From the NCBI GenBank assembly GCA_964579415.1, contig CAZOGW010000095.1, positions 1 to 11,805 of the forward strand: a DNA stretch of 11,805 bases. Reading direction: 5' to 3'. Positions 6,556 to 11,805 of this stretch are shown here, piece after piece. A model generated the notes under the pieces. That model saw nothing but the letters and a program-made list of their open reading frames with translations. It did not search any database and was not told the DNA's origin. Source of the DNA: CAZOGW01 sp964579415 (GTDB lineage: Bacteria; Actinomycetota; Acidimicrobiia; Spongiisociales; UBA5794). The translations under genes and the position numbers were made by a program. The first letter of the stretch is position 1. Each line of letters begins with the position of its first letter.

Positions 6556-6810
6556 TCACAGACAAGTGCCGTCGTCGCCTGTGTAACAGGCGTCGGATTG
6601 GAAGCGGGACCAGTCGGCTTTGAGGCGGCGGAGCTCTTCTAGGTAGCCGGGCAGGTCGGCTCCGTGCACGACGCGGGTGCCGTCGGTGATGCGGGGCAGG
6701 CCGTCCTGCCCTTCCACCACCTCGACGCGGTGGGCGAAGACCAGGTCGCGCAGCGCCTCTTCCACCTGGTCCGCCTCGGGGGAACGGCTGGGCCGGTGCA
6801 GCGTGATCAT
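6556..6810 (-). CDS. Small glutaredoxin-fold-like protein without CxxC motif
   Basis: An 84-residue protein. The layout resembles a glutaredoxin: strand MITLHRP, a helix (11-26), strand HRVEVVE, then LPRITDGTRVVHG (38-50) that matches the cis-Pro plus strand-turn region, and a final helix (51-67). Where an active-site CxxC would be expected there is SRSPEAD, so ordinary redox activity is unlikely. Two cysteines occur instead near the C-terminus (C75 in FQSDACY, C83). The start ATG is preceded directly by GGGGGG, too close for a normal ribosome site, so translation may be leaderless. It is convergent with the membrane gene and divergent from the cyclotransferase lipoprotein. The fold call is from pattern alone; function unknown. 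Confidence 0.7.
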   Translation of the reverse strand: MITLHRPSRSPEADQVEEALRDLVFAHRVEVVEGQDGLPRITDGTRVVHGADLPGYLEELRRLKADWSRFQSDACYTGDDGTCL

Positions 6811-6831
6811 CCCCCCATTGTGGCCTACCGG

Positions 6832-6861
6832 GTGACCGTTGGTGCCGTCTCGCTCTATCTT
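6832..6861 (+). promoter_or_regulatory. Candidate leaderless promoter of the cyclotransferase gene
   Basis: GTGACC (6832-6837, similar to TTGACA) is separated by 18 bases from TATCTT (6856-6861), which ends 6 nt before the ATG at 6868. No Shine-Dalgarno sequence precedes that ATG, so the transcript probably begins at the start codon. The 57-bp gap to the divergent small gene leaves no room for a long leader. Confidence 0.4.
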
Positions 6862-6867
6862 TGGCGC

Positions 6868-7761
6868 ATGACCCTACCCACCCGCCTGCGGGCGACCCTC
6901 GTACTCGCCCTGCTGCTCGCCGCCTGCAGCGGCGGTGGGACCACCACAACGACAGCGGCATCCCCGACCACCACGGCTCCGCCTGCGACCACCACCACGT
7001 CCATGGAGGCGCCCGCCGCCGCCGGCCATCCCGAGGTGGTGCCCGGCGAGGTAGGTCGATGGGTGCCGGAGATTCTGGAACGCCGCCCCCACGACCCGGA
7101 GTCGTTCACCCAGGGCTTCGTCATCGAAGGCGACACCCTCTACGAGAGCGCCGGCCTCTACGGGGAGTCCTCGCTGCAGGAGCTCGACCCGGAGACCGGA
7201 GAGATCGTCCGCAGCATCGACGTGGACCCGATGTTCTTCGCAGAGGGCCTCGAGCTGGTGGGGGACCGGCTGCTGCAGCTCACCTGGCGCGAGGAGCAGC
7301 TCATCGTGTGGGACGAGGAGACGTTCACCGAACTGGACCGCATCGCCTACGAGGGAGAGGGATGGGGCCTGTGCCAGGACGATGCCGACCCTGGCGGGCG
7401 GCTGGTGATGTCCGACGGCTCGGACCAGCTCGAGTTCCGTGACCCGGAGACGTTCGAGGTGGTCGGCCAGATCGACGTCACCCTCGAAGGCGAGCCGGTG
7501 CTCAGGCTCAACGAACTGGAATGTGTCGGCGGCCTGGTGTTCGCCAACGTGTGGCAGACCACCGAGATCGTCGCCATCGACCTGGCGAACGGCGAGGTGC
7601 TGGCTGTCGTCGATGCCACCCAACTGGCGCAGGAGGCCCTTGCCGAGAACCCCGAAGGCGACGTCCTCAACGGCATCGCCCACGACCCGGCAGCGGGCAC
7701 CTTCCTCCTCACCGGCAAGCTGTGGCCCACCATGTTCGAGGTCCGGTTCGTCGAGGGGTAG
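6868..7761 (+). CDS. Glutaminyl-peptide cyclotransferase, lipoprotein
   Basis: A 297-residue secreted lipoprotein of the papaya-type glutamine cyclotransferase family, which converts N-terminal glutamine of peptides to pyroglutamate with loss of ammonia. The N-terminus has a short basic region, a hydrophobic core and the lipobox LLAAC with lipidated C20, then a Thr/Pro-rich linker (25-45) that spaces the enzyme from the membrane. The catalytic domain, a five-bladed propeller in this family, shows PHDPESFTQGF (74-84), LYESAGLYGESSL (91-103), FAEGLE (124-129), LTWREE (138-143), GWGLC (165-169), LNELE (214-218), FANVWQT (225-231) and NGIAHDP...LTGKLWP (268-287). These are close to the family consensus, so the enzyme appears complete. 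The ATG at 6868 is chosen because it gives a proper signal peptide. Its peptide substrates are unknown. Confidence 0.92.
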   Translation: MTLPTRLRATLVLALLLAACSGGGTTTTTAASPTTTAPPATTTTSMEAPAAAGHPEVVPGEVGRWVPEILERRPHDPESFTQGFVIEGDTLYESAGLYGESSLQELDPETGEIVRSIDVDPMFFAEGLELVGDRLLQLTWREEQLIVWDEETFTELDRIAYEGEGWGLCQDDADPGGRLVMSDGSDQLEFRDPETFEVVGQIDVTLEGEPVLRLNELECVGGLVFANVWQTTEIVAIDLANGEVLAVVDATQLAQEALAENPEGDVLNGIAHDPAAGTFLLTGKLWPTMFEVRFVEG

Positions 7762-7874
7762 CTCCTCTACAGGTGTGTGCCCTCAAGTGTTCCTCGGCCT
7801 CGGCCATCGACACCGCTTGACCACGCTGGTGGCTAGCGTTCGGTGTCCACCTCCGAGACGAGGAGATAGTCGAC

Positions 7875-8684
7875 GTGCCTGACGACCGGGTGTCAACGTT
7901 TCACGATCTTCATGCTTCCGGTTGCTTTGTGATGCCGAACCCGTGGGACGCGGGCAGCGCCCGGGTGCTGGCGTCGATGGGCTTCAAGGCTCTGGCGACA
8001 ACCAGTGCCGGCTTCGCCTGGACGCTGGGACGGGCCGACAACGCGATCACGCTGGACGAGGCGCTGGGGCATCTGCGCCAGGTGGCGGCGGCGGTGACGG
8101 TGCCCGTCAACGCCGACTTCGAGGGTGGGTATGCCGACGAGCCGGACCGGGTGTACGGCAATGTGCAACTCGCATCCGAAACCGGGATAGCCGGCCTCTC
8201 GATCGAGGACTCGACAGGCGACGATGAGAATCCGCTGTACGAGTTCGACCAAGCGGTGGAACGGGTCAAGGCTGCCCGCCGGGCCATCGACGAGAGCGGC
8301 ACAGGCGTCCTTCTCACCGGGCGGTCGGAGGGGTTTGTGGTGGGTCGCCCCGACATCGATGAGACGATCCGGCGCCTCCGGGCCTACAGCGAGGCCGGGG
8401 CCGACTGTCTCTATGCCCCTCGCATCGAGTCGCTCGAACACATCCGGGCGATCATTGCCGCGGTGGCGCCCAAGCCGGTGAATCTGCTGATCAACGCCCC
8501 GTTCCTGACCGTGGCGGCGGCGGCCGAGCTGGGCGTCAGGCGCATCAGCGTCGGTGGGACGCTGGCCCGGACCGCCTGGGCCGGCTTCCTCCAGGCCGCA
8601 ACCGAGATCGCCGACCAGGGCACCTTCACGAGCTTCCAGCGACTCCCCAACGTCGACGGCTTGCTCTCGCTCTCGGCCCTCTGA
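7875..8684 (+). CDS. Isocitrate lyase/PEP mutase superfamily enzyme
   Basis: A 269-residue (beta/alpha)8-barrel protein of the PrpB/phosphoenolpyruvate mutase superfamily, whose members make or break C-C or P-C bonds next to a carboxylate using Mg. Visible landmarks are FVMPNPWDAGSAR (18-30), TTSAGFAWTLG (42-52), VNADFEGGYADEP (78-90) with metal-binding D81 and E83, GLSIEDS (107-113) with E111, and LTGRSEGF (147-154) with R150. The KKCGH-type cysteine loop of isocitrate and methylisocitrate lyases is absent, so lyase activity on those substrates is not supported. The TSAGFAWTLG loop is common in uncharacterised members sometimes called oxaloacetate-decarboxylase-like. The GTG start at 7875 has AGGAG at 7861-7865. 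The 113-bp gap upstream shows no clear promoter beyond a TTGACC at 7817. Substrate not assignable. Confidence 0.87.
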   Translation: MPDDRVSTFHDLHASGCFVMPNPWDAGSARVLASMGFKALATTSAGFAWTLGRADNAITLDEALGHLRQVAAAVTVPVNADFEGGYADEPDRVYGNVQLASETGIAGLSIEDSTGDDENPLYEFDQAVERVKAARRAIDESGTGVLLTGRSEGFVVGRPDIDETIRRLRAYSEAGADCLYAPRIESLEHIRAIIAAVAPKPVNLLINAPFLTVAAAAELGVRRISVGGTLARTAWAGFLQAATEIADQGTFTSFQRLPNVDGLLSLSAL

Positions 8685-8814
8685 CCCATGCTGGTCGTCA
8701 CGGATAGGCATCGACCCTGGAAGGCGACGGCCGGTCGGGAACCGCCTCGGAGCCGGGAGAGGCGAGATGGCGGGGCTGCTGTCGTCGGATGGACTGCCGA
8801 GTTGCCGCGGTCCG

Positions 8815-8940
8815 TCAGTGGTCGAGGAGCGTTCTCGCAACCGACGTCACCGTGGTGCCGACCGACTCGTCGATCGAGCCGAGCTGGTGGACGAGGCGAG
8901 CGTGCGTTGGGGAATCGACCCGGATTGTCGTCGTGCGCAT
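8815..8940 (-). CDS. Orphan ribbon-helix-helix antitoxin-like small ORF
   Basis: A 41-codon frame lying inside the 319-base gap between 8684 and 9004. It opens MRTTTIRVDSPTHARLVHQL and continues through a segment with SVARTLLDH to TGA. The TTIRVD strand followed by a helix is the N-terminal DNA-binding pattern of VapB/RHH antitoxins; full-length relatives run to about 70-90 residues. Here the toxin-binding tail is missing and no toxin gene follows, so it is either a decayed antitoxin or a minimal DNA-binding protein. It differs from the vapB at 625-834. A perfect palindrome lies 9 nt upstream of its ATG. I see nothing else in 8685-8814. Confidence 0.5.
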   Translation of the reverse strand: MRTTTIRVDSPTHARLVHQLGSIDESVGTTVTSVARTLLDH

Positions 8941-8949
8941 CGGGTGAGG

Positions 8950-8959
8950 CCACATGTGG
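8950..8959. promoter_or_regulatory. Perfect palindrome CCACATGTGG, candidate operator
   Basis: A 10-bp perfect inverted repeat positioned 9 nt before the ATG of the antitoxin-like ORF (minus strand) and about 30 bp upstream of the candidate -10 box of purN (plus strand). Ribbon-helix-helix dimers bind short palindromes of this size, so it may be the operator of the orphan antitoxin and could also affect the purN operon. Assigned from position and symmetry only. Confidence 0.35.
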
Positions 8960-8990
8960 TGGACATTGCGTCCCGCGGACTCTGCATCTC

Positions 8991-8996
8991 TATCCT
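8991..8996 (+). promoter_or_regulatory. Candidate -10 box of the purN-purH-folD operon
   Basis: TATCCT ends 7 nt before the purN ATG at 9004, the same spacing as the vapB promoter, again implying a leaderless transcript. The nearest -35-like sequence is TTGCGT (8966-8971) with a long 19-base spacer. No purine riboswitch or PUR-box-like structure is recognised in the upstream region. Confidence 0.35.
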
Positions 8997-9003
8997 CCGG
9001 CGG

Positions 9004-9621
9004 ATGCCACGTGATCCTCTAGCCGTCCTCGTCTCGGGGAGCGGCACCAACCTGCAGGCGATCCTGGACGCCGCCGCGGCGCCGGGGTACGCCGCCGAGA
9101 TCGTGGTGGTGATCTCCGACCGGCCCGGGGTGCGGGCACTGGAGCGCGCCGAGGCCGCCGGAGTGCCCGCCGAGGTGGTGGCCTGGAGCGACTTCGGAGG
9201 TGACCGGGACGCCTTCACCGCCGCGGTGTGCGACGTGGCCGACAAGTACGGGGCTACCGGGCTGGTACTGGCCGGGTTCATGCGCATCCTGGCGCCGGTG
9301 GCCATTGAGCGGTTTCCCCACCGCATCCTCAACACCCACCCCGCTCTGCTGCCGGCCTTCCCCGGCGGCCACGCCGTCGAGGAGGCGTTGGACTACGGCG
9401 TGAAGGTGACCGGGGTGACGTTCCATTTCGTCGACGAGCAGGTGGATCACGGGCCCATCGTCTGGCAGGGGGTGGTACCGATGGTGCCCGGCGACACGGT
9501 CGACTCCCTGACCCGCCGCATCCAGGAGGTGGAGCACCGCCACTACCCCGAGGTTGTCGCCGCCTTCGCCGCCGGGCGGCTCCGGGTCGATGGCCGCACC
9601 GTGTTCTGGAGCGAGGCATGA
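9004..9621 (+). CDS. purN: Phosphoribosylglycinamide formyltransferase PurN
   Basis: A 205-residue GAR transformylase that moves a formyl group from 10-formyl-tetrahydrofolate to GAR in the third step of de novo purine synthesis, in the cytoplasm. The phosphate-binding loop is SGSGTNLQAI (11-20). The catalytic set is complete: N110 and H112 in ILNTHPALLPAFPG (108-121) and D148 in VDHGPI, equivalent to the N-H-D triad of the E. coli enzyme. The protein has the usual family length. I take the ATG at 9004 because it gives the standard N-terminus; the frame is open further upstream to 8554 but that part overlaps another gene and has no family match. Its TGA overlaps the purH ATG (ATGA), so the two are translationally coupled. 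Confidence 0.97.
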   Translation: MPRDPLAVLVSGSGTNLQAILDAAAAPGYAAEIVVVISDRPGVRALERAEAAGVPAEVVAWSDFGGDRDAFTAAVCDVADKYGATGLVLAGFMRILAPVAIERFPHRILNTHPALLPAFPGGHAVEEALDYGVKVTGVTFHFVDEQVDHGPIVWQGVVPMVPGDTVDSLTRRIQEVEHRHYPEVVAAFAAGRLRVDGRTVFWSEA

Positions 9622-11162
9622 CCCGGCGCCCGGTGCAGCGCGCCCTGGTCTCGGTGCACGACAAGACCGGACTGGCCGTACTGGCGGCACGGCTCGTCGC
9701 CGCCGGTGTCGAATTAGTGTCGTCGGGCGGGACCGCCCGGGCCATCGCCGCCGCCGGGCTGCCCGTCACTGCGGTGAGCGACGTCACCGGCGCCCCCGAG
9801 ATCCTCGGCGGCCGCGTCAAGACGCTGCACCCCCTGATCCACGGGGGCGTGCTCGCCGCCCTCGACGACCCCGACCACACCGCCGACCTCGACGAGCAGG
9901 GCATCGCCCCCTTCGGGCTGGTGGTGTGCAACCTCTACCCCTTCGAGGCCACGGTGTCCCGGCCGGGCGTCACCGACGCCGAGGCGGTCGAGCAGATCGA
10001 CATCGGCGGGCCCGCCATGATCCGCGCCGCCGCCAAGAACCACGCCTACGTCATGGTGGCCACCTCCCCCGCCGACTACGACGAGGTGGCAGCTGCCGTC
10101 GAGGAGGGCGGCGCCGGAGACGAGATGCGTCTGCGGCTGGCCCGCAAGGCGTTCGCCCGGACCGCCGCCTACGACGCCGCCATCACCCGCTGGCTGGTCC
10201 GGGAGGACCCGCTGCCGGAGAGCCACGTGGTGGCGCTGGAGCGCGTCGGGCTGCTGCGCTATGGGGAGAACCCGCACCAGGAGGCGGCGCTGTACGCCGA
10301 GAGCGGCGGGGCCGGATGGTGGCAGAGGGCCACGCAGCTCCAGGGCAAGGAGATGTCGTTCAACAACTACGTCGACGCCGAGGCGGCGTGGCGCCTGGTC
10401 AACGCTCTGGAGCCCCCGGGGGCGGTGATCGTCAAGCACACCAACCCGTGCGGGGTGGCGGTGGGCGACGAGCTGGTGCTGGCGTTCGGGAACGCCTGGG
10501 AGTGTGATCCGCTGTCGGCGTTCGGCGGCGTCGTCGCCCTCAACCGGCCCCTCGACGCCTCGACCGCCCTTGCCCTCGGTTCGGGGTTCGTCGAGGTGGT
10601 GGTGGCGCCCTCGGTGGAAGAGGAGGCAGCCGCCATCCTCGCCCCGAAGAAGAACCTGCGCCTGCTGGCGGCGCCGCCGCCGCACGGTGGCGATCTCGAC
10701 CTGCGCCGTATCGAGGACGGTTTCGTCGCCCAGCAGCGCGACCGGGTGGTCTCGGTCGGTGCCGGCGGCATGCCGGAGGGCTGGAAGCAGGTCGCCGGGC
10801 CTGAGCCCGACGGGGCGGTCCTCGCCGACCTGGGGCTGGCATGGACCGTCGCCGCCCACACCAAGTCCAACGCCATCGTCATCGCCAGGGACGGTGCCGC
10901 CGTCGGGGTGGGCGCCGGCGACCAGAGCAGGGTGGGTGCCGCCGAGCGGGCCCTGGCCCGCGCCGGTGAGCGCGCCGGGGGAGCCGTGGCCGCCAGCGAC
11001 GCCTTCCTCCCGTTCCGCGACGGGCTGGACACCCTGGCCGCTGCCAGGGTGGTGGCCCTGGTGCAGCCGGGGGGCTCGGTGCGCGATGCCGAGGTGATCG
11101 AGGCCGCCGACGAGCACGGCATGACGCTGGTGCTCACCGGGCAGAGGCACTTCCGGCATTGA
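9618..11162 (+). CDS. purH: Bifunctional AICAR transformylase/IMP cyclohydrolase PurH
   Basis: A 514-residue two-domain enzyme for the last two steps of IMP synthesis. The N-terminal cyclohydrolase domain (about 1-195) has SVHDKTG (12-18), SSGGTA (35-40), KTLHPLIHGGVLA (68-80) and DIGGPAMIRAAAKN (128-141). The AICAR formyltransferase domain has RYGENPHQ (214-221), LQGKEMSFNNYVDAEAAW (241-258), the catalytic Lys-His pair K273-H274 in VKHTNPCGVA, SAFGGVVALNRP (300-311), HTKSNAI (414-420) and the closing VQPGGSVRD (482-490) and LTGQRHFRH. Length and motifs are complete. Its substrate 10-formyl-tetrahydrofolate is the product of the next gene. The start overlaps purN by 4 nt and the stop overlaps the folD TTG start. 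Confidence 0.97.
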   Translation: MTRRPVQRALVSVHDKTGLAVLAARLVAAGVELVSSGGTARAIAAAGLPVTAVSDVTGAPEILGGRVKTLHPLIHGGVLAALDDPDHTADLDEQGIAPFGLVVCNLYPFEATVSRPGVTDAEAVEQIDIGGPAMIRAAAKNHAYVMVATSPADYDEVAAAVEEGGAGDEMRLRLARKAFARTAAYDAAITRWLVREDPLPESHVVALERVGLLRYGENPHQEAALYAESGGAGWWQRATQLQGKEMSFNNYVDAEAAWRLVNALEPPGAVIVKHTNPCGVAVGDELVLAFGNAWECDPLSAFGGVVALNRPLDASTALALGSGFVEVVVAPSVEEEAAAILAPKKNLRLLAAPPPHGGDLDLRRIEDGFVAQQRDRVVSVGAGGMPEGWKQVAGPEPDGAVLADLGLAWTVAAHTKSNAIVIARDGAAVGVGAGDQSRVGAAERALARAGERAGGAVAASDAFLPFRDGLDTLAAARVVALVQPGGSVRDAEVIEAADEHGMTLVLTGQRHFRH

Positions 11163-11805
11163 GCGCCACCATCCTCTCCGGGCGTGAGGTCGCCGCGGCG
11201 GTGCGCGCCGAGGTGACGGACCGTGTCGCCGCCCTCGCCGATCGGGGGAAGACGGTGGGGTTGGCCACCATCCTCGTCGGCGACGACCCGGCTTCACATG
11301 TCTACGTCGGCCACAAGCACAAGGCGGCGACCGCCGCCGGGATGCTGTCGTTCGACGAGCACCTGCCCGCTTCCGCCGGTCAGGGCGAGGTCGAGGCCCG
11401 TATTGCCGCCTTCAACGCCGACCCCGCCGTCGACGGGATGATCGTCCAGCTACCCCTCCCCGCCGGTCTCGACGGCAACCGGGCAGTCGAGGCCATCGAC
11501 CCTGCCAAGGACGCCGACGGCCTCCACCCCCACAGCCTCGGGCTGCTGGTCCTCGACCGGCCCGGGCCTCGCCCGGCGACCCCGTCCGGGGTGATGCGCA
11601 TCCTCAGCCACTACGGCATCCCCACCGCGGGCCGCACCGCGGTGGTGGTGGGACGCTCCTTCCTGGTGGGAAGACCCCTGGCTCTCATGCTGGGCGCCCG
11701 CGGCGCAGACGCCACCGTGATCCAGGCGCACAGCCGCACACCCGACCTGGCCGCCGTCACCCGCCAGGCGGACATTCTCATCGCCGCCGTCGGGGTGCCC
11801 CGCCT
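11159..11805 (+). CDS. folD: Methylene-THF dehydrogenase/cyclohydrolase FolD (3' end outside window)
   Basis: The first 215 codons of FolD, which oxidises 5,10-methylene-tetrahydrofolate and hydrolyses the product to 10-formyl-tetrahydrofolate. Key residues are present: Y49 and K55 in VYVGHKHKA, Q97 in GMIVQLPLP (93-101) and D120 in KDADGLHPHSLG. TPSGVMRIL, the dinucleotide-binding stretch VVVGRSFLVGRPLA and ADILIAAVG follow in order. The reading frame has no ATG or GTG near its start. The TTG at 11159-11161 overlaps the purH TGA as TTGA and gives the normal N-terminus (SATILSGREVA), so I accept it. The C-terminal part is cut by the window edge. Its product feeds both PurN and PurH. Confidence 0.94.
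   Translation, partial: MSATILSGREVAAAVRAEVTDRVAALADRGKTVGLATILVGDDPASHVYVGHKHKAATAAGMLSFDEHLPASAGQGEVEARIAAFNADPAVDGMIVQLPLPAGLDGNRAVEAIDPAKDADGLHPHSLGLLVLDRPGPRPATPSGVMRILSHYGIPTAGRTAVVVGRSFLVGRPLALMLGARGADATVIQAHSRTPDLAAVTRQADILIAAVGVPR

Noticed and set aside
6664..6867. Upstream extension of the cyclotransferase frame
   Set aside because: It would bury the signal peptide and lipobox inside the protein and overlap the divergent small gene.
7762..7874. Promoter from TTGACC at 7817
   Set aside because: The only TA-type -10 candidate (TAGCGT at 7834) is 11 bases away, too close for a normal spacer.
7893..8840. 315-codon minus-strand frame opposite the PEP mutase-like gene
   Set aside because: Arg/Gly/His-rich shadow of a gene with clear family motifs on the other strand.
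8554..9003. N-terminal extension of PurN back to 8554
   Set aside because: It would overlap the upstream enzyme gene, has no PurN-family counterpart, and the ATG at 9004 gives the standard start.
8685..9003. Purine or THF riboswitch upstream of purN
   Set aside because: No conserved riboswitch core is recognisable, and the likely leaderless start leaves no leader RNA.
9714..11297. 527-codon minus-strand frame opposite purH and the folD start
   Set aside because: Antisense shadow; purH and folD motifs on the plus strand are complete and unambiguous.

Overview
High-GC DNA with GC-rich third codon positions, densely packed genes, GTG/TTG starts and several apparently leaderless promoters points to an Actinomycetota chromosome. 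The purN-purH-folD order and the Thr-rich lipoprotein linker would fit an Acidimicrobiia-like environmental lineage, but no taxonomic marker is present, so this is inference.

Layout, left to right. Positions 1-1098 are a patchwork on the minus strand: a GC palindrome, the C-terminal remnant of a protein, a compact vapBC toxin-antitoxin pair with its own leaderless promoter and tandem-repeat operator, and a second short coding-like remnant. Positions 1099-5557 (minus) hold a two-gene operon: a SIR2-like presumed NADase, then, overlapping it by 8 nt, a 1163-residue nSTAND1-type P-loop NTPase with one membrane helix and about 14 WD40 blades. A divergent gene at 5713-6447 encodes a membrane-anchored protein of unknown function. 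I read these three as a probable conflict (anti-phage or abortive-infection type) module: WD40 sensor, STAND switch, SIR2 effector that destroys NAD, plus a membrane partner. Its 3' end runs into an array of seven exact ACTAGGT heptamers, continued in the same 7-base register by seven diverged heptamers (6443-6540).

The right part is housekeeping and accessory metabolism. A small glutaredoxin-fold-like protein (6556-6810, minus) is divergent from a glutaminyl-peptide cyclotransferase lipoprotein (6868-7761). An isocitrate lyase/PEP mutase superfamily enzyme follows (7875-8684). A 319-base gap then hides a 41-codon ribbon-helix-helix antitoxin-like ORF on the minus strand with a perfect 10-bp palindrome upstream. 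The window ends with purN-purH-folD, joined by 4-nt stop/start overlaps. PurN and PurH consume 10-formyl-tetrahydrofolate and FolD makes it, so the operon couples purine synthesis to its one-carbon supply. FolD is cut by the window edge.
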